A stretch of DNA of 64,000 nucleotides from Balneolaceae bacterium (GCA_017643365.1 JAEPNO010000005.1:124001-188000), one strand, 5' to 3'; numbered from the stretch's first letter, positions 1 to 9,685 are shown. Numbers and translations: made by a program. Notes: generated by a model not told the origin, from the sequence alone.

Positions 1-2
1 CG

Positions 3-896
3 CTAGTAACGTTAGCGAACCCTGTAATTGAGTTTGGTGGCTTTGCCGGGGAATCAAAATCAGAAATTCTACGATCCTTAAATCAACCGGATTCAGTCCC
101 TGCATTTCAATTAATTGATCCTGAAGATGATCCAGTTGATGCTTGTGTGCGTTTTATGGAAGTCCATAATTTAGAATTCCCTGTTGTTCTAAAACCGGAT
201 GTTGGCGAGCGGGGGAAGGGGGTTATCATCCCTAAAAATAAAACTGATTTAAAAAGTGGCTGTTTTAGTTTTTCGAGCAAATTTATTATTCAAAAATATG
301 TTGGCGGACTTGAGTTTGGGGTGTTTTATGTACGTTTTCCGAATCAAGAAAAAGGGCGAATTATCTCAATCACCAGAAAAAAATATTTGTGGCTAACCGG
401 TGATGGAAAGCAAACATTAGAAGAATTGATTTTAAACGATGAGAGAGCAGTTTGCTTAGCTAAAATCCATTTTGAGCAACATGTAGACCATTTATTTAAG
501 GTGATTCCGAAGGGCAAGAAAATTAAACTTGTTGAAATTGGAACTCATTCACGCGGAGCAATTTTCAAGGACGCGATTCATCTCAATTCTAATGCTTTAA
601 CCGATAAATTTGATGAGCTTTGCGAGCAATTCAAGGGTTTTCACTTTGGAAGATTCGATGTTAAAGTGCCAACCGAAACCCACTTAAAAGAAGGCTCTAA
701 CATCAATATTCTTGAAGTAAACGGGATTACATCGGAAGCCACGCATATGTATGATCCCAAATATCCTTACTGGTATGCAGTTAAAACCTTATGTAATCAA
801 TGGAAAACAGCATACGCAATCGCGGCTCAAGTGAAAGATCAAAATAAAGCGTTAACTACTCCAACTCTAAGAGAAGTGCTAAGTAAGGTGTTTTAA
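3..896 (+). CDS. ATP-grasp carboxylate-amine ligase-like protein, 5'-truncated by window edge
   Basis: The reading frame is open from the first bases of the window, so the gene starts upstream and only its last 297 residues are visible; the first possible internal start is a GTG at 147, which would cut the conserved N-terminal part. A glycine-rich ATP-binding segment (FPVVLKPDVGERGKG) and the C-terminal metal/ATP-binding motif ILEVNG followed by THMYDP are typical of the ATP-grasp fold seen in D-Ala-D-Ala ligase-type enzymes. Such enzymes join a carboxylate to an amine using ATP. The substrate cannot be read from the sequence. It ends tail to tail with tadA, the two stop codons overlapping by three bases. 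Confidence 0.75.
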   Translation, partial: LVTLANPVIEFGGFAGESKSEILRSLNQPDSVPAFQLIDPEDDPVDACVRFMEVHNLEFPVVLKPDVGERGKGVIIPKNKTDLKSGCFSFSSKFIIQKYVGGLEFGVFYVRFPNQEKGRIISITRKKYLWLTGDGKQTLEELILNDERAVCLAKIHFEQHVDHLFKVIPKGKKIKLVEIGTHSRGAIFKDAIHLNSNALTDKFDELCEQFKGFHFGRFDVKVPTETHLKEGSNINILEVNGITSEATHMYDPKYPYWYAVKTLCNQWKTAYAIAAQVKDQNKALTTPTLREVLSKVF

Positions 897-1375
897 ATTC
901 GATTTCTCTTACTGGAAAAAAAGGCTTTCAATAAATATTCGGCATCGTGTTCCAAAACTCCCTGAATGACTTCGGTACGGTGGTTAAGTGATTCGTTTTG
1001 AGCAATATTGAAAACACTACCGCAGGCCCCTGATTTTGAATCAGAAGCACCAAAAACAACCCGGCCAAGTTTGGCCCAAACAAGTCCGCCCGCGCACATT
1101 GGGCAAGGCTCTAAGGTTACGTACAGCGTGCAATCAGATAAATATTTCGACTCGATAGTATCACAAGCTGCAGATATTGCAATCATTTCAGCATGTGCTG
1201 TAGGGTCATTTAATCGTTCTACTTGATTATAGCCTTTGCCTACAATTTGGTTTTCGTGCACAACAACAGCTCCAACAGGAATTTCACCTTCGTCGAAGGC
1301 TTTTTCGGCAAGTTGAATTGCTTTCGCCATAAATTGTTGATGAATACGCCACAAAGGATTATCCGAATTTATCAT
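893..1375 (-). CDS. tadA: tRNA-specific adenosine deaminase TadA
   Basis: The 160-residue protein carries the zinc-dependent cytidine/deoxycytidylate deaminase signature: HAEM (His61, catalytic Glu63) and PCPMC (Cys91, Cys94). TadA converts adenosine-34 to inosine in tRNA-Arg(ACG), allowing wobble decoding. The length and the HAEMIAI context fit TadA better than a guanine or cytosine deaminase, though these families are close. It is transcribed divergently from apt; the 62-base gap between them holds the apt promoter. The start is the first ATG of the frame. Confidence 0.88.
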   Translation of the reverse strand: MINSDNPLWRIHQQFMAKAIQLAEKAFDEGEIPVGAVVVHENQIVGKGYNQVERLNDPTAHAEMIAISAACDTIESKYLSDCTLYVTLEPCPMCAGGLVWAKLGRVVFGASDSKSGACGSVFNIAQNESLNHRTEVIQGVLEHDAEYLLKAFFSSKRNRI

Positions 1376-1380
1376 TCTGC

Positions 1381-1412
1381 TTGATTGGTGTATAGATTTA
1401 TCTCTACTTTCG
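1381..1412 (+). promoter_or_regulatory. Putative Bacteroidota-type promoter of apt
   Basis: TTG at 1381-1383, 21 bases, then TACTTTCG at 1405-1412. This resembles the Bacteroidota sigma-A promoter (TTG, 17-23 bases, TAnnTTTG) with one mismatch. It lies 25 bases upstream of the apt start. Assigned by pattern only. Confidence 0.4.
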
Positions 1413-1437
1413 GGTCGAATTTTACATCACCAAGTTT

Positions 1438-1980
1438 ATGCAAAAAGTAGAAGAAAGCATTAAGGATTATTTACTCGAAAACATCCGAACCATTCCTGAT
1501 TTTCCGAAGCCCGGAATTCAATTTAAAGACATAACAACTTTACTTTCTAACAAAAAAGCACTTCAGCTTACTACCTTTTTGTTGACTGAACCCTATCTGG
1601 AAAAAGAAGTAGACATCGTGGTTGGTTTGGAATCACGAGGTTTCCTTTTTGGAACCAATTTGGCGCAAAATTTAAATGCTGGATTTGTACCGGTTCGTAA
1701 ACCTGGAAAACTGCCGGCGAATACCATCTCGCAGGAATACGAACTAGAGTATGGCACCGATACATTAGAAATGCATGCTGATGCCATTTTACCCGGGTCT
1801 AAAGTATTGATTCACGACGATTTGATTGCTACGGGTGGTTCAGCTGTTGCAGCCACAAAATTGGTGAAAGCACTGGGTGGTGAAGTAATTGGATATTCTT
1901 TTATTATGGAGTTGAGTTTCTTAGAAGGAAGAGCACTTTTAGAGAAAGAAGCACCCATCGAATCTATACTTATTATTTAA
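1438..1980 (+). CDS. apt: Adenine phosphoribosyltransferase
   Basis: The 180-residue protein makes AMP from adenine and PRPP in the purine salvage pathway, in the cytosol. It shows the family hallmarks: the N-terminal IPDFPKPGIQFKDIT segment, the VGLESRGFLFG region near residues 62-72, and the PRPP-binding loop VLIHDDLIATGGSA at residues 123-135. The length is normal for Apt. With tdk and the CNT nucleoside transporter further along, it shows a salvage-capable nucleotide metabolism. Confidence 0.95.
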   Translation: MQKVEESIKDYLLENIRTIPDFPKPGIQFKDITTLLSNKKALQLTTFLLTEPYLEKEVDIVVGLESRGFLFGTNLAQNLNAGFVPVRKPGKLPANTISQEYELEYGTDTLEMHADAILPGSKVLIHDDLIATGGSAVAATKLVKALGGEVIGYSFIMELSFLEGRALLEKEAPIESILII

Positions 1981-2060
1981 TCGATTTTTTCGGAACAAAG
2001 CCGATCTATTTCACTTCAAATATGTGAATCTATATCATCATCATCACATTAGGAGAAGCA

Positions 2061-2519
2061 ATGAAATCGGTAAAAATAATATTCCTGATCTTAGTAACAG
2101 CGGTTGGCTTTAGCTGTACAAAATCATTAGTAATTGAAAATGTAAATTATGCACAACATGTAGAATCGGTTGTTGCGCCAAATCAAGAGGGCATAGTGGA
2201 TGATCAAAGGAATAATATCCGATTTACGATGCTTCCTTTACTTGAAAAAGAATACGGCGAAAACTCTACCGACTTACCTGAATTTGTTCGCATACTCAGA
2301 AACTCTGAAGGCTATTATTTTATCACGGCCGAAGATTTCAAGAACGTATATGTATTTGAACCAAAACGTGGCGAACTAAAATTAATTAAAAGTATTCTGT
2401 TGGCAGAAAACGGGCTCGAAAAACCGGCTTTAAACTGGAGGGCACCCTACATAGAGGTAGTTTCTTTTAATAGCGACACACCGGCTTACCTTGATGAAAA
2501 TGGCGTAATAAAAAAATAG
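2061..2519 (+). CDS. Hypothetical lipoprotein
   Basis: A 152-residue protein with a hydrophobic N-terminus ending in a lipobox (VGFSC, Cys19), so it is probably lipid-anchored after signal peptidase II cleavage. No known domain is recognised in the remainder, which is rich in Glu, Asn and Tyr. An AGGAG ribosome-binding site lies seven bases before the ATG. It is followed after 13 bases by a coiled-coil membrane protein with its own AGGAG site, so the two are probably cotranscribed and may act together in the periplasm. Confidence 0.7.
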   Translation: MKSVKIIFLILVTAVGFSCTKSLVIENVNYAQHVESVVAPNQEGIVDDQRNNIRFTMLPLLEKEYGENSTDLPEFVRILRNSEGYYFITAEDFKNVYVFEPKRGELKLIKSILLAENGLEKPALNWRAPYIEVVSFNSDTPAYLDENGVIKK

Positions 2520-2532
2520 GAGAGAGAAAATC

Positions 2533-3759
2533 ATGAAAAAATTATTGTATATCATTGTCCCCATATTGCTGATACTGCCAGTGGCTCAAGTGTCGGCACA
2601 GAATAGCGATTATGAACTAGTAAAAGACTTTAATTCTAAGACTGAATTAATATCACATAAAATTCAAAATGCTATTACAACTGTTCAGATTCAAGGAATT
2701 GAAGCAGAACTAGATTCCGTTGAACAAAAGTACGCTGATCATAAAGAAATTATTAATCACGCAATTTACCCTGCTACATTTAACGAGGAAATTGAGGCGT
2801 TACGTGCTAATCTAATTACCAACGAGCATCGACTCTACTTAATCGAAAATCAGCGAGAACAATTGTTTGATTTAAGCAATCAAGTGATGGCACATCGAGC
2901 AGAGATTAATCGAATGTATGCTCAGGTTGATTCATTAAATCGCGAAATTGAATTATCACAAGCAAGTGAGGCTCGTTTATCGCAATTGGTTCAGAATTAT
3001 AGAAACAAAGTTGAGCAGCGCGACCGCCTTTTATTCGGTATGATTGATTCTCTCTTGTTTACCCATCAAAAGTTGCAGGCTACCATGAGCACCGAGCAAT
3101 CGATGGAAACGTATATGATTTCTGATGATTCAAATCCGCTGGCCATGATTCATCAAATCATCGAGCAAAATATTGAGGCCACTCACGCAAATAATGCAAT
3201 GCTATCGGTTAATGACCACCTTCGAATGCGATCTTTGCAAATACAATTTGAGAGAACTTGGGATCGAACTAAAGATGATTTCACAGATGTGTACAGCAAT
3301 GATGACGTTGATTGGGGGGCACAAATAGATAGTGCACTTAAACAATGGCGAATGATCGCATCCAAGAAAATGTGGGATTCGGTGGATCAATATTTGGCTC
3401 AAAACGAAATTGATTTAGGAGCTTTTGATAATAGATTGAGCTTTTATCAAGCTATGGACAGCTTTATAGCCGAAGGTTATGAAATCAGCAAAGATGAGTT
3501 TTTAGTTTCAGATAGTTTTCAAGAATTCGTTGAATTTGAAGAGTTTTGGAATGAGACATTCAAAACAAAATGGATTCCTAAAACACCTGAGGGCGTGTTA
3601 TTAAGCGAAGACCAAATTTCGACTATTGACGCCGCACTTACTGATTGGGAAGAAACCGCTCGACCTATTCATCCAATGCTGGCTGCGATAATTGCGTTGG
3701 CTATTGTTAGCTTAACAGGCTTTATTTTAGTGATGGCGAAAGCTAGAAAAGCTCGTTAA
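2533..3759 (+). CDS. Hypothetical coiled-coil protein with signal peptide and C-terminal membrane anchor
   Basis: The 408-residue protein has a cleavable-looking signal (hydrophobic residues 4-20, VSAQ cleavage region), a long helical heptad-rich stretch at about 30-170, a mixed domain, and one C-terminal transmembrane helix (about 379-401) followed by a basic tail (KARKAR). This predicts a periplasmic protein anchored at its C-terminus in the inner membrane. The family is not recognised. An AGGAG site precedes the ATG, and the preceding lipoprotein gene ends 13 bases upstream. Confidence 0.7.
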   Translation: MKKLLYIIVPILLILPVAQVSAQNSDYELVKDFNSKTELISHKIQNAITTVQIQGIEAELDSVEQKYADHKEIINHAIYPATFNEEIEALRANLITNEHRLYLIENQREQLFDLSNQVMAHRAEINRMYAQVDSLNREIELSQASEARLSQLVQNYRNKVEQRDRLLFGMIDSLLFTHQKLQATMSTEQSMETYMISDDSNPLAMIHQIIEQNIEATHANNAMLSVNDHLRMRSLQIQFERTWDRTKDDFTDVYSNDDVDWGAQIDSALKQWRMIASKKMWDSVDQYLAQNEIDLGAFDNRLSFYQAMDSFIAEGYEISKDEFLVSDSFQEFVEFEEFWNETFKTKWIPKTPEGVLLSEDQISTIDAALTDWEETARPIHPMLAAIIALAIVSLTGFILVMAKARKAR

Positions 3760-3807
3760 AGTTTATTCGATAGTTGACGTGTATTCGATTTTGTACTACC
3801 ATCGGAT

Positions 3808-4332
3808 ATGAAAAATTACAAATTACTCTTCGTATTGGCATTTACACTGCTGTTAACAGGCACTGTAAATGCCTTTCAAATTTCAGAAATTAATGCTGAT
3901 GAAACTCTTCTGATATTTGTTCGCCACACCGAAAAAGCCGATGATGGTACTCGAAACCCGCCGTTAAATATGCAAGGACTAGAACGAGCTAATGCACTGG
4001 TTGTTTCTCTAAAAGATCTACCCATTGCAGCTATTTACAGTACAAATTACAAGCGGACTGAGATGACAGGCACACCAACAGCGTTTCATTTCGAGCTACC
4101 GGTAAATAACTACGATTTTGACAACCTAGACGCTTTCTTATCAACGTTGATATCGAAACATAAAGGGGAAGCCGTATTGATTGTAGGGCATTCTAATACA
4201 ACGCCACGGTTGGTAAATATGGTAATGCAAGAAAACCGATTAGAGCAAATTGATGAGAAAAGATATGGCGATCTATTTCTGCTCTATACCAAATCCTTCG
4301 GCGATACGCGACTTGTTTCGGGTGAATTTTAA
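3808..4332 (+). CDS. Secreted histidine phosphatase family protein
   Basis: The 174-residue protein begins with a signal peptide (hydrophobic residues 5-20). It has the branch-2-like phosphohistidine core: VRHTEK with Arg39 and His40 as nucleophile, and IVGHSN with His128 as the second catalytic histidine. Members remove phosphate from varied small substrates or proteins; the substrate is unknown here, but export to the periplasm is likely. The gene abuts the stop of the oppositely oriented VWA gene with no gap. Confidence 0.8.
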   Translation: MKNYKLLFVLAFTLLLTGTVNAFQISEINADETLLIFVRHTEKADDGTRNPPLNMQGLERANALVVSLKDLPIAAIYSTNYKRTEMTGTPTAFHFELPVNNYDFDNLDAFLSTLISKHKGEAVLIVGHSNTTPRLVNMVMQENRLEQIDEKRYGDLFLLYTKSFGDTRLVSGEF

Positions 4333-6444
4333 TTAAGGCAGCGAGTAGTTTTTTCTAATCAGCCATTCACTTCCTAAAAGTAAGATTACCAGCACAAACC
4401 AAAAAACAGAACGAATAGGATGGATGTAGGCCTCAACCAGTTCTTCGGATGAGTCCAGTTTCCCATCCAATCGTAGCGTATTCCAGAATTCTTGTACAGC
4501 ATTATAGATGAAAAAAGAGCCACTAGTTTCGGATGCTAGAGAACTTAAAAAGGCATCGTTTCTAATAGTATTGATAAGTTCAGAACTGGAATCTTCAATC
4601 AGAAACTCTCCGGATTGTTCATCTAAGGATCGTGATCCTTTTCGAGCGTTGGCAGTAAATGAATAAAGGCCGTTACTCAACGATTCAAACAATAGCGAAT
4701 ATCTACCACTTCCATTATTTGTCATATTAAAGACACGATCGTTTCCTTCCTCATCAATTAAATGGAATTCAATGGTAGCATCCGACTCCGCTTCGCCACT
4801 TTCATTTACAAGACTTGCATTAATATTAACCGGTTCGGAACTGCTGAATGAGCTTTTCGAGGGAGAGATTGTAAGCAAGCGTTCATCCGGATTATTGGAT
4901 GTCCAGGTGATAACATTGAGTATGAGCTCTTCAACAAAGTTTCGCTCATTTTCGCTTACACTCTGAAAGAGTCTATACCATCCCCATGCAGCAACATGCG
5001 CACGTCGAGCATTCCCTCGATCAGCGATAGCCATTATTGGGTTTGGAGTGGTCATATTCTGAAATTGGCTATTGAGTAATGGAATTATATCAACACCGTT
5101 ACTGCTTGTACGCAATGAAGTTAGAATTGGAACGAGGGCATCATAATTAACTTCATCAACTTCAAGAATTGGGTGGTCTTCGTTATTCTCGTTAGGCACA
5201 AAATTCAGTTCAAATATCTGTGCGCCTTGATTTGTGATTAACGATATCGGCAGGCTTCTCGGGTCACTTCTTCGAGTTCTAGGTAGATCGAAGTAAAGCG
5301 TTGGGGTTTGAGTTAGAAGATCATCAAAACCGGGAATCAAATTTTGGCGAGGAAGTCCGTGAAGAATGATTAAGTCTAAGTTGTCTAGTTCCGGCAACTC
5401 GGGTTCTACAAAGCTATTTCCACCCAACCACGTTAATGTTTTTAACTCATACGCAGGGTCGGAAAGCAATAAAGATCGAAGTGCTTTTACATCAGGATGG
5501 ATTTCGGAAGCAATGTGAAGTATCCTGGTTTTACTGTCCAAAATATCGATGCTGAATGTTCGCGAATTATTTTCTACCGACCATTCGTCGTTTAATGGCG
5601 AAATTTGAGCTTGAAATGCTTGCAAGCCTTCTTCTGTAAGTGGAAGCTCAATTCGAATCGTTTGTACTTCTTCCGATGCTGAAAATGTAATGTCTTTCGA
5701 ATCGATTTCAATACCATTTGCATCATAAATGGAAAGGGTAGTGCCGGTGCCAATAAACCCATTTTGAGAGACTTCAACTTCAACAACATGGTTACTCTCG
5801 GTGTAGCCGGTAGAGTTGGTGAGCACGTTATTGATAGTGACATCACGAACCTGTGAAGAATCGCCCGTTGAGATTGTGTATAATGGGATTTCTAGTGCAG
5901 ACGCTTGAATTAAAGGGTTTCTGCCAAAGGTAATGATGCCATCGCTAATAATAACTGCTGCCAAATAATCGCCCTGTAGTTCTTCGATTTGGGTGATGGC
6001 TTCTAAAAAATTGGTTTGTGAATCTAAAAAAGAAAGGGAATCAGGTAGTTGGATAGGGCGAGCATCATTCCCAAATGCAAAATAATCGATGTTTACATCG
6101 TCTCGATCTTCAAATCCGAGTTCATCGAGCAAGTTTTGATAGGATTCTTCGCCTAGATATTCTCCTTTTTGTATAGTCATCGATTCAGAATTATCGAGCA
6201 AAACCATGAGTTTTGGAGCTTGTTCGACCAGCTCTGATTTGAAAAATACCGGATTAAAGAGTAAGAGGGCAATGATCACGAAGGTGATGGAGCGTAATCC
6301 ACCAAGAAGTAAACGTACTCCCGAACTTAGACTTTTGTGTTTTTGATAACTGAAGAAGGCAAGTGCTATCAAACAAAGTAAAATCAGCACTACGGATAAG
6401 AGCGAAAAAGAGGATTGGAAACCTTGAAATTCCATAGGATACAT
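4333..6444 (-). CDS. Large membrane protein with von Willebrand A-like core
   Basis: The 703-residue protein has two N-terminal transmembrane helices (about 14-32 and 48-66), a large extracytoplasmic region that starts with an intact MIDAS-type motif DNSES (residues 84-88, DxSxS), and one C-terminal helix. The layout matches the BatA/BatB-like and glutamine-amidotransferase-like VWA proteins found near MoxR genes in Bacteroidota. A metal-dependent protein-binding role is inferred. It starts 3 bases after moxR ends. The DUF58 protein usual in MoxR clusters is absent from this run. Confidence 0.75.
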   Translation of the reverse strand: MYPMEFQGFQSSFSLLSVVLILLCLIALAFFSYQKHKSLSSGVRLLLGGLRSITFVIIALLLFNPVFFKSELVEQAPKLMVLLDNSESMTIQKGEYLGEESYQNLLDELGFEDRDDVNIDYFAFGNDARPIQLPDSLSFLDSQTNFLEAITQIEELQGDYLAAVIISDGIITFGRNPLIQASALEIPLYTISTGDSSQVRDVTINNVLTNSTGYTESNHVVEVEVSQNGFIGTGTTLSIYDANGIEIDSKDITFSASEEVQTIRIELPLTEEGLQAFQAQISPLNDEWSVENNSRTFSIDILDSKTRILHIASEIHPDVKALRSLLLSDPAYELKTLTWLGGNSFVEPELPELDNLDLIILHGLPRQNLIPGFDDLLTQTPTLYFDLPRTRRSDPRSLPISLITNQGAQIFELNFVPNENNEDHPILEVDEVNYDALVPILTSLRTSSNGVDIIPLLNSQFQNMTTPNPIMAIADRGNARRAHVAAWGWYRLFQSVSENERNFVEELILNVITWTSNNPDERLLTISPSKSSFSSSEPVNINASLVNESGEAESDATIEFHLIDEEGNDRVFNMTNNGSGRYSLLFESLSNGLYSFTANARKGSRSLDEQSGEFLIEDSSSELINTIRNDAFLSSLASETSGSFFIYNAVQEFWNTLRLDGKLDSSEELVEAYIHPIRSVFWFVLVILLLGSEWLIRKNYSLP

Positions 6445-6447
6445 CCT

Positions 6448-7443
6448 CTAATTTACATCTTCCAAAAGTCGCTCAATTATCTTTATAGTCGTATAGCCCT
6501 CAGCTTCGGCTGCATAATTGTTTACAATTCTGTGCCTTAAAACCGGAACAGCCAAGGCTTTAATATCGTCTTCGGTAACATTATATCGACCTTTGGACAA
6601 CGCACGAGCTTTACCGCCTAAAATTAAGTATTGGCTGGCTCGCGGCCCAGCGCCCCAACTCATATACTTCTTAATGTAATCCGGAGCCAGATCCGAATCG
6701 GGACGAGTCATCCCAACTAAACGAACGGCATAATCGAGCACACTGTCAGGAACGGGAACATCACGAACCAATGCCTGGAGTTGCTTAATTTTCTCACGAT
6801 CTAGTGTAGAATTGATATTGATTTCTTGGCGCGATGTTGTTTGGCTAACAATCTGTTTTTCTTCTTCAAAAGAAGGATAATCAACCCAAATGTTGAACAT
6901 AAAGCGATCGAGCTGTGCTTCGGGCAGGGGATAAGTCCCTTCTTGTTCGATAGGGTTTTGTGTAGCCAGTACAAAAAATGGTGTGTCGAGATCGTAGGTT
7001 GTGCCCGATGCCGTTACATGATACTCCTGCATGCCTTCTAAGAGCGCAGCCTGAGTTTTTGGGGGCGTTCGGTTGATCTCATCTGCAAGTACGATATTCG
7101 CGAAAATTGGACCTTTTATGAATTTAAATTCTTTAGTGCCTTTATCCACGTTTTCTTCGATTACCTCGGTTCCGGTGATATCGCCCGGCATTAAATCGGG
7201 TGTAAATTGAATTCTGTTAAACGATAAGTTTAGTGAATCAGCTAAGGTTCTGATGAGCAGTGTTTTAGCTAATCCCGGTACACCAACCAATACGCAATGT
7301 CCTCTAGAAAAAAGGCTGATAAGAAGCAGGTCGATGATATCTTCCTGACCGATAACCGCTTTGTGAATTTCTGATTTTATATTGTCGAAGGCGACTTTAA
7401 ATTCGTCGGCTAACTGCACCGGATCGTTTAACTCAACGCTCAT
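6448..7443 (-). CDS. moxR: MoxR family AAA+ ATPase
   Basis: The 331-residue AAA+ protein has Walker A GVPGLAKT (residues 54-61), Walker B LADEINR (about 119-125), and the LEGMQE and ATQNPIEQEGTYPLPEAQLDRF segments typical of MoxR. MoxR ATPases act as chaperone-like remodelers, usually with VWA-domain partners; the next gene downstream encodes such a protein. The ATG overlaps the stop of the upstream SurA-like gene by one base, pointing to translational coupling. Confidence 0.9.
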   Translation of the reverse strand: MSVELNDPVQLADEFKVAFDNIKSEIHKAVIGQEDIIDLLLISLFSRGHCVLVGVPGLAKTLLIRTLADSLNLSFNRIQFTPDLMPGDITGTEVIEENVDKGTKEFKFIKGPIFANIVLADEINRTPPKTQAALLEGMQEYHVTASGTTYDLDTPFFVLATQNPIEQEGTYPLPEAQLDRFMFNIWVDYPSFEEEKQIVSQTTSRQEININSTLDREKIKQLQALVRDVPVPDSVLDYAVRLVGMTRPDSDLAPDYIKKYMSWGAGPRASQYLILGGKARALSKGRYNVTEDDIKALAVPVLRHRIVNNYAAEAEGYTTIKIIERLLEDVN

Positions 7444-8798
7444 TAATTATTCTCCATATTGGGCATTGGAATTCTGTATTCGATATAAACTTCGTCTCTC
7501 AGCTCTTCAATCCATTTTGTGTATTCTTCCACTTGTTTTCTTTGAAGAGCTATATTTTTTAAACGCTCATAATCTTGTTCCATATTTGCAACATGCTCAG
7601 GAATTTGTTGATCTAATCGAACAATACGATATGCTTTTCCACCATTCCCTGATTGCAAATTAAAAGGACGCGGTTCTGAGATAGTTCCAACTTCATCCAT
7701 CAACAGAACAACGCGGTACAAAGCAGGATCTAATCGATTTAAAGGGATAAGGCGTTCACCACTTTGAGGATCAAGAATTTTTCCACCGGCAACTTTGGTA
7801 ACCGGATCTTCACTGCGCGCTTTTGCCATCATCGAGAACGAAATATCATCGTTTGTGAGAATTGAGTCTCGAATTTCAACTAATCGCTCACGAGCGTAAT
7901 CGTCATCCAATTCGTTGCTATCAACCGTAATTAGAATGTGGCGGGTTTCAATCTGATCACCCACCCGACGAATTAATTCAATTACATGGAAGCCAAAACT
8001 TGTTTCAACCACTTCCGAAATTTGTCCGGGTTGCAGCGCTGAAGCAGCAGCCGAATACTCGCTAACAAGCTCGTTTAAGCCCATTAAAGGCAACAAGCCA
8101 CCACGAGGTGCGGATGGACCATCGCTGTGCTTACGGGCTAAATCTTCCAGGTTTTTACTATGATTTAGGATTGAATCTCTCAACGTTTGTGCAAACTTGA
8201 AAGCAGCGTCACGAGCGTCGGCCTTTGCAGGCGGTATAACTACAATCTGAGAAAGAGCAACTTGCTCAGGAATGGTCGGGAGCGAATCGGTAGGAATAGA
8301 ATTAAAAAATTCCTGTACTTCAGGACGAGTTATTTTCACGGTTTCAAATTTCGTCATTCTAACCATCTCGGTGAGCATCTGCTCTCTAAAATCTTCCCTG
8401 AAATCTTCTTTCAACTGAATGATTGATTTACCAAATGCATCTTCTAACGCTCTCTCGCTACCTGCTTGTCGAATCAATTGATCTACTCGTTGATCCATTT
8501 GGTGATTTACACGCTCATCTGGCACAACAATGGAATCAATCTTTGCTTTTTCGATGAGAAGCATGTTCTCTACCGATGCATTTAAGAAATCGTACCAAAG
8601 TTCTTTAGTAAAGGGGATAGGTTGCCCCATATTTTGAGCTTGGCGAAGGTAAGCGGTGACGTCAGAATCTACGTCGGACTTTAAAATGATATTATCGTTT
8701 ACAATGGCTACGATTTGATCGGCCGGTTGTTGAGCGCTAACAGAAGGGCTGATTACCCCAAAAATAGATAGTAAAAGCGCTATTAAAGTATATTTCAT
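7443..8798 (-). CDS. SurA-like periplasmic peptidyl-prolyl isomerase/chaperone
   Basis: The 451-residue protein has a signal peptide (hydrophobic 2-20, VSAQ), a SurA N-terminal segment (DQIVAIVNDNIILKSDV), and two parvulin-type PpiC domains at roughly 185-285 and 285-390, with the conserved GG and FGFHVIEL patterns in the first. SurA proteins escort outer-membrane proteins to the Bam complex and catalyse prolyl isomerisation. It is the third of three consecutive parvulin-related genes and overlaps moxR by one base. Confidence 0.85.
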   Translation of the reverse strand: MKYTLIALLLSIFGVISPSVSAQQPADQIVAIVNDNIILKSDVDSDVTAYLRQAQNMGQPIPFTKELWYDFLNASVENMLLIEKAKIDSIVVPDERVNHQMDQRVDQLIRQAGSERALEDAFGKSIIQLKEDFREDFREQMLTEMVRMTKFETVKITRPEVQEFFNSIPTDSLPTIPEQVALSQIVVIPPAKADARDAAFKFAQTLRDSILNHSKNLEDLARKHSDGPSAPRGGLLPLMGLNELVSEYSAAASALQPGQISEVVETSFGFHVIELIRRVGDQIETRHILITVDSNELDDDYARERLVEIRDSILTNDDISFSMMAKARSEDPVTKVAGGKILDPQSGERLIPLNRLDPALYRVVLLMDEVGTISEPRPFNLQSGNGGKAYRIVRLDQQIPEHVANMEQDYERLKNIALQRKQVEEYTKWIEELRDEVYIEYRIPMPNMENN

Positions 8799-8830
8799 TG
8801 AATAAGTTGTGTTCTTGTTTTTGCTGATTG

Positions 8831-9679
8831 CTACTGTTGAACGGCGTAGGTCTCTATTTCATTATTTGCTTGTGCCTGAAGATAAAGATTCTTTACATAG
8901 GTGTTGAAGGCTATTCGCTTTTTTTCCAAGATTAACCAGTCTTTTATTTGATCGATTAACCATTCAAGGTCTGGATGATCACCGGCAACCCGTTCTTCAA
9001 GTAATTGTACAAAGTGATATTCGTCGCCAATTTGCTCGATGGCAGAGATTTCAGACAGCCCAATAAGTTGAAGATACCGGTTCAAAATTTGATAGTCGTT
9101 TAAAGCCACCGACTCAGGCCAAAATCGCTCCGATTCGCGAATTGCTAAGTCTGGATTGATCGTAAAGTTATTTGCAATAATCTCCCATTCAATCCCACGC
9201 ATTAAATCTTCGCGCGCATCTTGGGCATCTTCTAAAGTTGCAGCTCTGATGTGCCTAAACCTCACATATCTTTCTTCGAGCACAAAGCTGTCTCTATTTT
9301 CTTGATAATATGATCTCGCTTCTTCGTCGGTAACGGTTAATTCATTACCCAACTCAGCAATTATGTATTCCTGAGCGGCTTTTGCGATATAATCTTCGCG
9401 AATGTTAGCTAATCGATCTAACACTTTGGGCTCGCGATGCACTCTAAGGCGATACGCTTCCTGGAGCAGAATTTGATTTTGGATCCATTCTTCACGGTAC
9501 TTTTCGTACGCACTAATACTGTCTTGATTGAACAAGTAGGTGGGGATATTGGCCTTAGCTTCAGAAAATGTTAAAACGGAAGAGCCTACTTTTGCTAAAG
9601 CAGGCTCATCGAATTCGGCTTTTCTGGTGCAACTTGCCAGACTAATCAGAATTAAAAGAAATGGAAAATAATGGTGCAT
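8831..9679 (-). CDS. Parvulin-related lipoprotein
   Basis: The 282-residue protein has a short signal with a lipobox (LASC, Cys17). It resembles PpiC/SurA-type proteins in its N-terminal helical part and in a shortened parvulin-like region near residues 135-235 (begins YVRFRHIRAATLEDA), but the GG and FGYHxIEL marks of an active domain are not evident. It may be a chaperone without isomerase activity. It lies 6 bases after the larger PPIase gene and 32 bases before the surA-like gene, so the three are probably cotranscribed. Confidence 0.7.
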   Translation of the reverse strand: MHHYFPFLLILISLASCTRKAEFDEPALAKVGSSVLTFSEAKANIPTYLFNQDSISAYEKYREEWIQNQILLQEAYRLRVHREPKVLDRLANIREDYIAKAAQEYIIAELGNELTVTDEEARSYYQENRDSFVLEERYVRFRHIRAATLEDAQDAREDLMRGIEWEIIANNFTINPDLAIRESERFWPESVALNDYQILNRYLQLIGLSEISAIEQIGDEYHFVQLLEERVAGDHPDLEWLIDQIKDWLILEKKRIAFNTYVKNLYLQAQANNEIETYAVQQ

Positions 9680-9685
9680 AAAAGA

